Assembly: GCA_017466365.1 (NCBI GenBank)
Contig: JAFTUG010000002.1
Location: 1 to 64,000 of the forward strand
Direction of reading: 5' to 3'
DNA length: 64,000 nucleotides
Source of the DNA: Clostridia bacterium
Lineage (GTDB): Bacteria > Bacillota > Clostridia > Oscillospirales > Acutalibacteraceae
Positions within the stretch are counted from its first letter, which is position 1. Every line of letters begins with the position of its first letter. The notes under the pieces were generated by a model. It was given only the letters and a program-made list of their open reading frames with translations, did no database searches and had not been told where the DNA came from. Of the stretch, positions 7,319-17,084 are shown one piece after another. The position numbers were made by a program, and so were the translations under genes.

Positions 7319-9184
7319 ATGAATACACTGCAAATAATATTTCTTCAATTTGTTAGAAATAAATATATCTTTATTCCAACTATAGTTGCATATTTCTTTT
7401 TAAACTTATATTTAATACTGTCTTTGCAATATGCATCTTTTAGTGATATAAACTATCTTTCTATTACATTAATGTTAACAGAAATTTTTTTACCGTTCTT
7501 TTTATTTATTTCTTACGAGTTCTTTTATAAGTATCAGCAAAGAGGCATAAATGAAATAGTTTTTTCTTCTTTAAAAGGATATTTTAGCATATCAAAAAAC
7601 CAGTTTTTAGTTATGCTTACAATTGCCGTTATTTTTTATGTCACCGCTTTATTTTATAATATAGCCGTATATTATCAACAAGCAATAAATCATTTAGAAT
7701 ACTTTGTTCATATTTTTTTATCTATTAGTTTAAATCTGTTTGGAGTTTCGTTAGCAGGAATGTGCATAGGCTTTGTAATTTCATTTAAATTTAAAAGATT
7801 GCAAGCCTATTTAGTCTTAGCTATATTTACTGTGCTTTCAAGTCAGTTTTTCGGTAAAATTGCTCACTCAACAAATTTATATAATATATTTGAGTTGTTT
7901 AATTTTCAACATTATTTGGATTTTACTCCTAATCATAGTTTTGGATTTTCTTTGCTAGATTACCGATGGGCAAGAGTTTCTTTTTGGGTTTTTTTGTCAT
8001 TGTTTTTTGTTGCTAGATATATATTTAAAAACAAAATTACAAAAAGAGTTTTTTCACTATTAATGGCTTTTATATGTATTATATCTTTTATCACAATGGT
8101 TACACCCACCTCTAAAGTAGATATGAATGAACACTATCAACTAAAAGAAATAGAATATTACGAAAGGATTAACCAAAAAAACAAGGAAGCAAATTTTGAA
8201 GTTCTAAAATATGAATTGGATTTAGAAATCAATCGAAATTTGAAAGCAAAAGCTACAATGGAATTAAGTGATAATACATTAACGAAATATATTTTTACAT
8301 TATATCACGGTTACGAAATAAAATATATTACAGATCAGAACGGCAATCAATTGGACTATGACATATACGGAGACTATATTACTATTCATAAAAATGAAAC
8401 TCCCATCGAAAAAATAATAATGGAATACCAAGGATCATGCTCTACCTTTTATTCAAATTATCAAGGAATATATCTATCGGGAGCTTTTCCTTATTATCCC
8501 AAAGCAGGTTTTCATGTGCTTTATAATATAGAATATCAGAATTATAATTATATTTTATCAAACTATTTAGCAGATTATCACATAAAAGTAGAGGGACTAA
8601 AAAAAACATATTCTAATCTTTTTGAATCCTCTATAAACACATTTGAAGGGAAAAGTAATGGGGTTTCATTGGTTAATGGTTTCTATGATGTTATTGATAT
8701 AAACGGAGTAAGAGTAATATATCCGTATCTAGCGACGGAATTTCTCGATATAGATTTAATAGCTTCTGAGACACTTCAATTAATAAACAATCCAAAATTT
8801 AAATCCTCATCAATAAAAACAATAATTTGTATTCCGAATATGAATAATTACGATTATTCTCCTATTTATTCTGATCATATAGAAATGTTTGGGATTTATG
8901 GAATAAACCATAAATACAATATGTTTATTATGAATAAAAACAAACGTATTTTTTATCAAATTTCATTACTATACTATACAGAAGAACCTGAGCTTTTCAC
9001 AACATTTTTAGTTGACGATGAAAGTGTAGAAGGCGAAAGCAAAATGATAGCAAAATTAACATTGGAGATGGTGGAAAAATTTGGGGAGACTGAGGCTCTA
9101 AATCGAATCCGTAAATTTATTTTTGAAAACGAAGACACACGAACCCCTCTAGAATTTTTTGAAGAACAATTAAGCGGAGGATAA
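7319..9184 (+). CDS. ABC-2 permease fused to M1-like domain lacking HExxH
   Basis: A 621-residue protein. I use ATG 7319 because GAAGGAAGG lies seven bases upstream; 7265 has no ribosome site. Residues 1-265 hold about seven transmembrane helices, like ABC-2 permeases. Residues about 285-621 form an extracytoplasmic domain whose start (EVLKYELDLEINRNLKAKAT...) and layout resemble the gluzincin (M1 aminopeptidase-like) domains fused to some Firmicute ABC permeases. The zinc motif HExxH is absent; in that area the sequence reads RIFYQISLLYYTEE. A non-catalytic, peptide-binding domain is therefore likely. It is followed after four bases by the ATPase. Substrate unknown; the secreted protein at 6816 is the obvious candidate. 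Confidence 0.6.
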   Translation: MNTLQIIFLQFVRNKYIFIPTIVAYFFLNLYLILSLQYASFSDINYLSITLMLTEIFLPFFLFISYEFFYKYQQRGINEIVFSSLKGYFSISKNQFLVMLTIAVIFYVTALFYNIAVYYQQAINHLEYFVHIFLSISLNLFGVSLAGMCIGFVISFKFKRLQAYLVLAIFTVLSSQFFGKIAHSTNLYNIFELFNFQHYLDFTPNHSFGFSLLDYRWARVSFWVFLSLFFVARYIFKNKITKRVFSLLMAFICIISFITMVTPTSKVDMNEHYQLKEIEYYERINQKNKEANFEVLKYELDLEINRNLKAKATMELSDNTLTKYIFTLYHGYEIKYITDQNGNQLDYDIYGDYITIHKNETPIEKIIMEYQGSCSTFYSNYQGIYLSGAFPYYPKAGFHVLYNIEYQNYNYILSNYLADYHIKVEGLKKTYSNLFESSINTFEGKSNGVSLVNGFYDVIDINGVRVIYPYLATEFLDIDLIASETLQLINNPKFKSSSIKTIICIPNMNNYDYSPIYSDHIEMFGIYGINHKYNMFIMNKNKRIFYQISLLYYTEEPELFTTFLVDDESVEGESKMIAKLTLEMVEKFGETEALNRIRKFIFENEDTRTPLEFFEEQLSGG

Positions 9185-9188
9185 ACAG

Positions 9189-10034
9189 ATGCTTGAAATA
9201 AAGAATTTAACTAAAACATTTAATAAAAATATTGCGATTGATAATTTTAGTTTTACTTTCAACAACAATGTTTATGCGTTATTGGGTCCAAACGGAGCAG
9301 GGAAAACCAGTCTTTTACGTTCTATTGTTGGTTTATATCCCAGTAAAGAAAATAGTATTATTTATAACGATTTTTCTTCATCAAAAAGCAAAAAAACTTT
9401 TTCAAAAATTGGTTATCTTCCGCAGGATTTTGCGCTTTTCAAAGAACTAAAAGTTAAAGAAGTAATGCAATTGCTTTCTAACTTAAAAGGATTAGACCGA
9501 ACCTCATCAGAAAAAGAAATAAGTAATGTGTTGGAATTGGTCGACATGAGTGATAGGCTAAACAGCCGGATAAGAACTCTTTCAGGAGGAATGGTACGAA
9601 GAATTGGGATTGCTCAGGCTTTACTTGGAAACCCTGACATAATATTGTTTGATGAACCAACAGTTGGGTTAGACCCTGAAGAAAGGTTAAGATTTAAAAA
9701 TATTATTTCTTCTATCAAAAAAGATAAGACAATAATTATTTCAACCCACATAGTTGATGATGCAGATTCACTTTGTGAAAATATACTGATTATGGATAAA
9801 GGCAAGCTCAAAAAAAGTGGTACTGTTGAAGAAATAAAGTCAGTAGCAAGGGAAAAAGCTTTTATTTTAAATGAATCTGCTGTTGATTCTATACGAGGGA
9901 GTTATATTTTACAAAAAAAATTTGCATATGATGAAAAAGTGATGATGAAAATTTTGTCATCCAACTCTCAAAATCTTGAAAAAGCAAGCATTGATTTGGA
10001 GGATGGATACATATGTGTTTTAAAAAACATTTAG
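9189..10034 (+). CDS. ABC transporter ATP-binding protein
   Basis: A 281-residue nucleotide-binding subunit with all motifs: Walker A GPNGAGKTS (33-41), Q-loop YLPQD (77-81), signature LSGGM (131-135), Walker B IILFDEP (151-157) and switch His H187 (STHIVDD). A C-terminal extension of about 75 residues follows the core, as in drug/bacteriocin-type ATPases of the CcmA/NatA group. It is four bases after the M1-fused permease and overlaps the next permease by 22 bases, so the three products probably form one transporter. Confidence 0.9.
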   Translation: MLEIKNLTKTFNKNIAIDNFSFTFNNNVYALLGPNGAGKTSLLRSIVGLYPSKENSIIYNDFSSSKSKKTFSKIGYLPQDFALFKELKVKEVMQLLSNLKGLDRTSSEKEISNVLELVDMSDRLNSRIRTLSGGMVRRIGIAQALLGNPDIILFDEPTVGLDPEERLRFKNIISSIKKDKTIIISTHIVDDADSLCENILIMDKGKLKKSGTVEEIKSVAREKAFILNESAVDSIRGSYILQKKFAYDEKVMMKILSSNSQNLEKASIDLEDGYICVLKNI

Positions 10035-10678
10035 AAATTCGCTTGTTTAGAACATTCTATCTAATTAAAAGCATACACTTAATGTCTATCGTACCAATAG
10101 TTGTTTTGAATTTTATTATACCCTTTATTTGCTTTATAACATTTAAAAAATATGGTTTTAGCACAATATTTCAAGAAGAAGTAAGGGAAATCTTTTTACT
10201 TACTGTTCCGCTTTTTTGTTTTTGGTGGTCAGCATTTGTTTTGAGAGAATACTTAGAAGGAATTGGAAATGAACTTTTGTTTAGTACATATAAATGTAAT
10301 TTATATAAAGAAATTTTTGTGCTTTTTATCGTATACATTCTCAACTTTACCCTTGTTTTCTCTCCGTATTGTTTTAAATTCAAAACTTTTTGGATACTTT
10401 ATGTTTGGATATTTATTGCATGCAACTTTATTTTTAATGCGATGTATTTAATGTCAATTTTAAGCAAGTCAATTACATTTTCATTAACAGTATGTTTCGT
10501 TTACTGTTTAATTAATTATTCCCCTTCTACAGTATCTTCGATACCATTTATTTATGGCTCGGCTAAAGGGTATGATTTGGCGGTTGAGTTTAAGTATGTT
10601 TACTTCCCAATGATGTTATTGGGAATACTGTTTTGGGCTTTAGGATGTTTTATAAGCAAAAAGAGGTTAACAAATTAA
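10013..10678 (+). CDS. ABC-2 type membrane permease
   Basis: A 221-residue hydrophobic protein with about six transmembrane helices and a basic C-terminus (ISKKRLTN), as expected of a short ABC-2 permease. The start ATG 10013 lies inside the end of the ATPase gene, with GGAGG ten bases upstream. Its TAA overlaps the next ATG by one base (TAATG), so it is coupled on both sides. No conserved motif beyond the helix pattern is visible. It probably pairs with the M1-fused permease. Confidence 0.7.
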   Translation: MCFKKHLEIRLFRTFYLIKSIHLMSIVPIVVLNFIIPFICFITFKKYGFSTIFQEEVREIFLLTVPLFCFWWSAFVLREYLEGIGNELLFSTYKCNLYKEIFVLFIVYILNFTLVFSPYCFKFKTFWILYVWIFIACNFIFNAMYLMSILSKSITFSLTVCFVYCLINYSPSTVSSIPFIYGSAKGYDLAVEFKYVYFPMMLLGILFWALGCFISKKRLTN

Positions 10679-11970
10679 TGAAAAAAATATTCTGTGAGGC
10701 TAAAAAATTTTTATATAACGAAAACAATAAACCCTTTGTGGTGTTGTTGTTCTGTTCAATAATTATTCATTGGTTCTTACCATTAAATTGGGCAGATGAT
10801 GCAATATTTTTCCGGAAATCCGTTAACTTAGACTTTTGTGAGTTCTTGAAAGGAAGCGCAAGACCTATTATTGATTCGTTCACATATTTTTTTGCTCTAT
10901 TTCCATTTTTGTGGAGAATCATAAACCCTATCATATTAACATCATTTTCATTGATTGTTTCAAAACTTGTTTCTTGTGTACATGAGAAAGAAAAAAATAT
11001 TTTTATCTGTTGTTCTATTTTGTATCCGTCAATGGTTGTTGTTGATGCCGGTTTTATTGCAACCACATTAAACTATCTATGGGCAGTAACTTTTGGTTTG
11101 TTTACGCTTATACCCGTAAAAAAATATATGATCGGGAATAAGGTCGCTCCTTATGAGTTCCTTTTAACTTTACCTTTTCTTCTGTATGCAACCAATATGC
11201 AGCAAATGGCAGTTGTGCTGACGGTTATTTTTCTCGGGATAAACGTTTACCTTGTGCTTTCAAAGAGGTTCAATGTTTTTATCTTAATCCAGTTTGCTGT
11301 GGCATTGGGTGGCTTGGCTTGGTCTTTCTGCCTTAATATGTTTGGAGAAAACAACCGTATGCTCAGAGAAGCAGGAAGGTATTTCCCTACTTTTACAGAA
11401 CTTAATGTCATCGAAAAGCTTGAACTCGGCTTTTCTTCAACCTTTTTCAGCCTGACGATGAATCCGCATTTCGCTATGCTTGCGTTCTTTTCTTTCACGG
11501 TTTTTATTTCGGTAATTCTCATAAAAAAGAAACGTTCACCGATTATTTGCGCAACAAGTTTTTTGCCGCCTCTTTTTGTTGCTATAATGGCTGTACTGAG
11601 ATTTGTTCCCGAATCGTCTTTTTATGAGTTTATAACGGGCGGAATGCGATATTACCGCATGGAAAAGGCTGCTTATTCTTTTGAACCTGTTCCCGATATA
11701 GTGTTTTTGATTGTTATAGCAATTGTTCTGTTATCGTTGTATCAGGCGTTTGATAATAAAAAGACGTTTTTCATTTCTTTTATTGTTCTATGTTTCGGTC
11801 TTGGTAGCAGACTTATGATGGGACTTTCGCCAACAGTTTGGGCATCTGGGTATAGAACGTTTTTTATTATGTTTTTAGCATTAATTATTGTTTTAATAAA
11901 AATTATTGATGAAAACTTTATTGTTACAAAGAAGGAGGGTAATTTTGAAAGAATTCAGCGTATCGAATAA
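10678..11970 (+). CDS. Polytopic membrane protein, DUF6056-like, copy 1
   Basis: A 430-residue membrane protein with about ten helices. ATG 10678 overlaps the previous stop by one base and follows AAGAGG; the longer frame from 10633 is rejected. After the first helix it has a WADDAIF motif, then SARPIIDSFTYFF. An acidic DD after helix 1 in a GT-C-like topology suggests a DUF6056-type membrane protein, a group related to lipid-linked-sugar glycosyltransferases. Catalysis is unproven. A paralogue follows directly. The middle (11,400-11,860) is less AT-rich than its neighbours. Confidence 0.55.
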   Translation: MKKIFCEAKKFLYNENNKPFVVLLFCSIIIHWFLPLNWADDAIFFRKSVNLDFCEFLKGSARPIIDSFTYFFALFPFLWRIINPIILTSFSLIVSKLVSCVHEKEKNIFICCSILYPSMVVVDAGFIATTLNYLWAVTFGLFTLIPVKKYMIGNKVAPYEFLLTLPFLLYATNMQQMAVVLTVIFLGINVYLVLSKRFNVFILIQFAVALGGLAWSFCLNMFGENNRMLREAGRYFPTFTELNVIEKLELGFSSTFFSLTMNPHFAMLAFFSFTVFISVILIKKKRSPIICATSFLPPLFVAIMAVLRFVPESSFYEFITGGMRYYRMEKAAYSFEPVPDIVFLIVIAIVLLSLYQAFDNKKTFFISFIVLCFGLGSRLMMGLSPTVWASGYRTFFIMFLALIIVLIKIIDENFIVTKKEGNFERIQRIE

Positions 11971-13429
11971 GCTAAAAAATTTTGAAAATAAATGTTTAAT
12001 TTTGTTTTTTGTTGCCGTTGTTATTATTGCTTTTTTCTTTCCTCCGTCAGCAGATGATTTGGGGTGGGCTACAAGCCAAGGGTTAAATTTATTGGAAAAT
12101 AAGTTTGAAGACTATAACGGTAGATATTTAGGAAATATTTTTGCAATTATTTTCGCAAGAAATCCAGTACTTTTACCTTTTATTAAAAGCATCACCTTAA
12201 CTTCATTGCTGAAGTTAATTCAAGTGTTTAGTTCTAACAAAAGTAAAGAGTTTTTACTTTTATCATCATTGTTTTTAATAATCCCTACTCCGCTTTTTAT
12301 CCAGTCGTTTGTTTGGACCGCTGGTTTCTCAAATTATTGTTTTTCTATTTTAATAATAATGTTAGGTCTGTACATAGTTTTGAACAATAACAAACTGTCT
12401 AAATTTGGATTTTTTCTTAAATATATATTTATTGTAATGCTAAGTATATCAGGGCAGTTGTTTATGGAAACTTTTTCTATTTTTTTGATTGTTTTATCTG
12501 TCTTTTTAAATGTTATTTCAATTATTAAAAACAAAAAAATTGATATATTCTATTTGACATATATGATCTCGTGCTTTATTGGAAGTATTATTATGTTTTC
12601 TAACAGTGTATATTTGAAAATCTATAATGGAGAAAATACATATCAATCCTTAAGCGTAAACCATAAATCTCTATTATCAACTCTTTGGAAATGTGTAGAA
12701 AACCTTTTAAGTACTGTATCATTGAATTTTATATTTACATGTTTTCCCACAATTGTTTTTATCTTAATTTATTCTGTTTTATTATACAAACTAAAAGGAA
12801 TAGAAAGGAAGGAAAATAAGTACATATTTAAATATTTCACTTTATTAACTGTAGTTTCTATATTAATACTTTTGTTAGCGGCATTAGTAACTAAAAAAGC
12901 TAATATGTTGAAAATGTTAGCAGGTTTAATTTTACTATATATTATATTATTTTGCTCAATTGTGGTTAGAGAATTCAAAAATAAAAACGCAAAAAATAAA
13001 ACTTTAATTTATCTTGTAATAATTATCCTTCAATGCTTACCTTTGGTTGTTGTTTCTCCAATTGGACCTCGTTGCTTTAGCGGAACATACATTGTTTCTA
13101 TTCTGATTGCAAAAGAATTTTGGGATGAGTATAGTTTATTTAAAAAAAACACACAAAATTTTTCTCAGTTAAAAATCGCCAAAATCCTCCTTGCTTTTTT
13201 ATTGGCTATAAATTTATTCTGTTATTCACAAGTTTATATGGCAAACAACAGAAAAATAGAGTATATTCGCTCGGAGATAAAAAACGGCAACTATACTATT
13301 GAACTTAACCATACATCGTTTAGGTTTATGGTCTATGCCCTTGATGTAGAATATAAAAACTCAAAATTCTTACAAAGGTTCTGTGAATATTATCAATTGC
13401 CAACTAACATTGAAATAATATATAAATAA
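11945..13429 (+). CDS. Polytopic membrane protein, DUF6056-like, copy 2
   Basis: A 494-residue membrane protein with about eleven helices. I use TTG 11945 because GAAGGAGGG ends five bases before it; it overlaps copy 1 by 26 bases. After helix 1 it shows PPSADDLGWATSQGLNL and then NGRYLGN, a DD...NGR pattern typical of DUF6056-like proteins and of GT-C glycosyltransferases. C-terminal residues (RCFSGTYIVSILI) also fit this group. The pair may add sugars from a lipid carrier to an exported product, perhaps the protein at 6816; that is inference. It is the last gene of the cargo operon. Confidence 0.55.
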   Translation: MKEFSVSNKLKNFENKCLILFFVAVVIIAFFFPPSADDLGWATSQGLNLLENKFEDYNGRYLGNIFAIIFARNPVLLPFIKSITLTSLLKLIQVFSSNKSKEFLLLSSLFLIIPTPLFIQSFVWTAGFSNYCFSILIIMLGLYIVLNNNKLSKFGFFLKYIFIVMLSISGQLFMETFSIFLIVLSVFLNVISIIKNKKIDIFYLTYMISCFIGSIIMFSNSVYLKIYNGENTYQSLSVNHKSLLSTLWKCVENLLSTVSLNFIFTCFPTIVFILIYSVLLYKLKGIERKENKYIFKYFTLLTVVSILILLLAALVTKKANMLKMLAGLILLYIILFCSIVVREFKNKNAKNKTLIYLVIIILQCLPLVVVSPIGPRCFSGTYIVSILIAKEFWDEYSLFKKNTQNFSQLKIAKILLAFLLAINLFCYSQVYMANNRKIEYIRSEIKNGNYTIELNHTSFRFMVYALDVEYKNSKFLQRFCEYYQLPTNIEIIYK

Positions 13430-13443
13430 TTTATTTTCTCATC

Positions 13444-13483
13444 AAAAGCTATTTGTGTTAAAATCGATACAAATAGCTTTTTT
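13444..13483 (+). terminator. Intrinsic terminator of cargo operon
   Basis: Perfect 13-bp stem AAAAGCTATTTGT/ACAAATAGCTTTT with a 12-nt loop and seven T in total. It closes the operon that begins near 6600. Confidence 0.92.
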
Positions 13484-13573
13484 AAATAATATATTGTTAA
13501 AGATGTTATATTTATAAGTTGTATCCACTTGAGAAGTAACATAAAATATATTTTTATCAGAAAATATCCTTGA

Positions 13574-15172
13574 CAAATCACATCTCAAAAGGCTCTTCTG
13601 ACCGATTATGCTAAAAGGCATAAACTGACGAATGTCAAGATTTTTATTGATGACGGTGTTTCGGGAGTAACAATGAAAAGAGAAGGCTTTCAGAATATGA
13701 TGGCACTTATTGAAGCTGACCAAGTCGGAACGGTAATTGTAAAAGATATGTCCCGATTGGGAAGGAACTACCTCGAAGTAGGTCATCTGACTGAATCTGT
13801 TTTTCCGATGCACGATATTCATTTTATCGCTGTTAATGATGGCGTTGATAGCGAGTTAGGTGAGGATGATTTTACACCTTTCCGCAACATTATGAATGAA
13901 TGGTACGCAAAGGATATGAGCCGAAAAATGAGGTCAAGTTTACGAACAAAGAGTAAACAAGGATACGCAATAGGCAGACCACCTTTAGGTTATATGTGCG
14001 ACCCTATTGAACCGAAAAGATGGATTATTGACGAAGAAGGTGCAGATGTTGTAAGACACATCTACGATTTGAGAATCAGAGGGACAAGCATAAACGAAAT
14101 AGCCGAAATTCTCAAAAAGGAAAAATTCCTTATTCCTTCAATATATGCACAGAATAAAGGCTTCAAAAAGGCAGCTAAAACTCCTCGCAGAGGTGAGTAT
14201 CTTTGGGATACAAGTATGGTCAGAAGCATACTGATGAATCAAGCTTATATCGGTGATGTAATAAATTTTCGTACATACAGCAAATCTTATAAACTAAAAG
14301 AAAGACTTCAAAATCCCGAAGAAAAATGGGAAATCCATAAAGGTGTTCACGAACCAATCATTGACAGCAAAGATTGGGAATATGTGCAAACTACCTTTGG
14401 AGATACCAAATACAGAAAACCAAAACATATTGAAAAGAATATGTTTTCGGGGTTTTTAAAGTGTTCTGATTGCGGTGCGAATCTGAATTACAAATATACT
14501 CACGATAATCCGAACAACCATTATTTTTCCTGCCGAAACAAGAGAGCAAACAATGGTTTATGCAGTACAACTCACCACATAAGAGTTGACGTGATAACAG
14601 ATATTGTAACACGAAGCATATCTGATATTGTTCGTTTCGCTTCATATTTTGAAGATGAATTTGTAAAGATTGTTGTTGATGAGCATTATAAACGGATAGT
14701 TATTGCACAAAGGAAAAATCAAGAAGCATATCAGGCAGCATTAGCTCGCAGTAAAGAAATTGATGTGCTTTATGAAAAGTTGTTTGAAGAAAAGATTTTA
14801 GGAAATCTGACTGAGGAACGTTTCTGCAAGTTATCACAAAAATATGAGGATGAGCAAGCTGAATTGAAGCAAAAAATAAGAAACCTCAAAAAAATTGTTG
14901 ATGAAGAAAAGCAAAACGAAATGAATGCAGACGGCTTTTTGGCACTTGTTCGCAAATACTCTAACTTTCAAGAACTGACACCGGAAATCTTAAGAGAGTT
15001 TATAGACAAAATCGTTGTTTATAACAAAGAAAAACGGTTTGGCGAAACGGTTCAGCGAGTTGAGATTTACTATAAGATGATAGGTCATATTGAATTACCT
15101 CAAATCAGCCGTTCAAAACTTGAAGAATATTCGGAATGTTTAGGAAATAAAAAAACAGACCGCATTGCATAA
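13574..15172 (+). pseudogene. Large serine recombinase, N-terminus lost
   Basis: From 13574 the frame encodes QITSQKALLTDYAKRHKLTN, then VKIFIDDGVSGVTMKREGF and VIVKDMSRLGRNYLEVGHLT, which is the second half of a resolvase catalytic domain. It continues with a recombinase domain (GYAIGRPPLGYMC), a zinc ribbon (CSDCGANLNYKY ... CRN ... CSTT), a coiled coil and a DUF4368-like tail. The usual first 30-40 residues with YxRLSRDD and the catalytic Ser are missing: TGA 13571 precedes the conserved part and nothing similar lies in 13430-13570. ATG 13673 gives only a shorter protein. A stretch of at least 1.5 kb is otherwise intact, so the loss is recent or the protein is kept for DNA binding. Confidence 0.82.
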
Positions 15173-15187
15173 TGCAAAAAGGTCTGT

Positions 15188-15235
15188 AAAAAACCGAATA
15201 CCCACAGGAACCTTTCAAGTCCCTTATGGGTATTC
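15188..15235 (-). terminator. Terminator of initiator tRNA
   Basis: Read on the minus strand, GAATACCCA pairs with TGGGTATTC (+ strand 15196-15204 and 15227-15235) and is followed by GGTTTTTT. A second hairpin with arms ACAGACC/GGTCTGT (15155-15187), also T-rich on the minus strand, follows and overlaps the end of the recombinase gene. Confidence 0.8.
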
Positions 15236-15239
15236 AGTA

Positions 15240-15315
<76 letters not shown>

Positions 15316-15340
15316 ATATCTGTTTGTTAAGTGCTTTATA

Positions 15341-15368
15341 ATTATACATGCTTTTTCGGAAATGTCAA
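15341..15368 (-). promoter_or_regulatory. Promoter of initiator tRNA
   Basis: On the minus strand TTGACA and TATAAT are separated by 16 bases, 25 bases upstream of the tRNA 5' end. Both boxes are consensus. Confidence 0.88.
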
Positions 15369-15498
15369 TAGTTTTTGCAAAAATATTTATAAATTTATTT
15401 TTACAGTCTGAAACTTCCGTTCATATTATATTATACTGCACTTTGCATAAAAATATTACCGCAATTTTGTGAATAATTGAAATCATTTTCTCTTTAAT

Positions 15499-15527
15499 TG
15501 ACATCTTGGAATTCTTTGTGTTATTAT
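15499..15527 (+). promoter_or_regulatory. Possible promoter of sugar-transporter operon
   Basis: TTGACA (15499-15504) is followed after 17 bases by TTATTA, a weak -10. The surrounding 15369-15576 gap is AT-rich and shows no other feature. Confidence 0.4.
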
Positions 15528-15576
15528 TTCTATATATATAATTTATATTACAGACCTGACAGGAAAGAGAGATGAG

Positions 15577-17082
15577 ATGATGGCTGCGGAAACAAATAAC
15601 GCTGTTGACATGAATCAGGATAAATTGTCTCACGAAGCAAAAAGACTGGTTCGTCCGAGAGAGATTGCCGCTTTTGCGTTGACTTCTTACGGCATAAACA
15701 ACCTGACCAGCTTTATCGGTTCCACAAAGCAATACTTTATGATGAGCTTTCTGGGGCTTTCCGGTACGGCATACGGTCTTATTAATACGATTTCAACGAT
15801 ATGGGATGCTCTCGATGACCCTATATCCGGAATAGTAATTGACCGAATGAGAACAAGGTGGGGCAGACTCCGACCGTTTCTGATAATGTCAATGCCATTC
15901 TGGGCGATATCCTCGGTGTTGTTTTATCTTGTGCCGGGTTCGATGTCAACGGCTCAAACATTTATCTATGCACTCGTCACAACAATTATATACGGTATAG
16001 GCTTTTCATACTTGAGCGGCTGGGAGCTTCTTCTCTATAACATAACACCGAACACAAATGAACGAAGTACGCTGATAGCTACGCAGAAATTCGTAAATCT
16101 TTTCACATGGCTTCCGTCGCTTGTCTCCGTTTTCGTTGATTTTGTTCCGTCTGTAACTAAAAATGCGGTTACTCAGCCCGAGGTTTACGGCGGATTTTCA
16201 ATTTTCTTTGTTTTAGTTGCGGTTGCAGGATGTATTTACGGCTTCTTCCGTATGCGTGAAAGAGTGACCGTTGCCGATAAGGACGAAATAAAGCAGGTCA
16301 GCTTTTTTAAGTCTGCAAAGTCAATTCTTACCTGCCGTCCTCTTGCGGCGCTTCTTCTTTCAAACTTTTTCGGCGGCATTAAGGGTGTAGGCGGTGCATC
16401 GGAGGATTTCTTCTGGCTTAACTGTACGGGCAGACTTTCAAACCGACTTCTTTGCAGCCTGTTTACCGGTATTCCGAATTACGTCATAACACCGATTGCT
16501 CCTGCAATTATTCGCAAATTCGGATTGAGAACAACGGCGATTTCGGCAGGTGTTTTCAGCGGGCTTGCATATACTCTTCTTTATTTTATCGGATATAAAC
16601 CCACAGGAAACTATTGGCTCGACTTTGTTATTGTCACCGTCGGACTTACAGTGTGCGGTCTTCCCAACCATATCATGGGAGTTTGCGACCCGCTTCTCAA
16701 CGGTGATATGTATGACTACCTCGAATGGCAGAACGGCATAAGAAATGAAGGCATCGTAAATGCTGTTTCGGGATATGTAAAGAAGCTTTCTTCAAGTGTT
16801 CATGCGCTTCTTTCGGGCGTTGTGTTTGACTGGATTAAATTCAAACCGCAGAAGGATATTTTCGGAAATACCGTTCCTCATACCGATCCGAAGGTGCTTA
16901 AAGGAATATGGGGTATCTTCTGCCTTGCACCTGCAGTTGCAAGATTCGGCTACGGTTTGTCGCTTCTTTTATTTAATGTTCACGGAAAAACAAAGGAGCG
17001 CATGCTTGCAGAGCTTGAACAGCACAGAAATTCGAGAGCCGAAGCAAAAAAAGAAGAGCTTATTGCGGAGACGGAGAATTAA
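15577..17082 (+). CDS. GPH-family sugar:cation symporter
   Basis: A 501-residue polytopic protein with about twelve helices. The first helices hold the glycoside-pentoside-hexuronide hallmark IWDALDDPISGIVIDRMRTR followed by WGRLRPF, as in MelB and XylP. A C-terminal repeat NGDMYDYLEWQNGIRNEG is typical of the family's second half. It imports sugars or glycosides with Na+ or H+ across the cytoplasmic membrane. Two bases separate it from the glycoside-hydrolase-like gene, so the pair probably imports and then breaks down one glycoside. AGGAAAGAGAG precedes the start; ATG 15577 and 15580 are both possible. Confidence 0.88.
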   Translation: MMAAETNNAVDMNQDKLSHEAKRLVRPREIAAFALTSYGINNLTSFIGSTKQYFMMSFLGLSGTAYGLINTISTIWDALDDPISGIVIDRMRTRWGRLRPFLIMSMPFWAISSVLFYLVPGSMSTAQTFIYALVTTIIYGIGFSYLSGWELLLYNITPNTNERSTLIATQKFVNLFTWLPSLVSVFVDFVPSVTKNAVTQPEVYGGFSIFFVLVAVAGCIYGFFRMRERVTVADKDEIKQVSFFKSAKSILTCRPLAALLLSNFFGGIKGVGGASEDFFWLNCTGRLSNRLLCSLFTGIPNYVITPIAPAIIRKFGLRTTAISAGVFSGLAYTLLYFIGYKPTGNYWLDFVIVTVGLTVCGLPNHIMGVCDPLLNGDMYDYLEWQNGIRNEGIVNAVSGYVKKLSSSVHALLSGVVFDWIKFKPQKDIFGNTVPHTDPKVLKGIWGIFCLAPAVARFGYGLSLLLFNVHGKTKERMLAELEQHRNSRAEAKKEELIAETEN

Positions 17083-17084
17083 AG

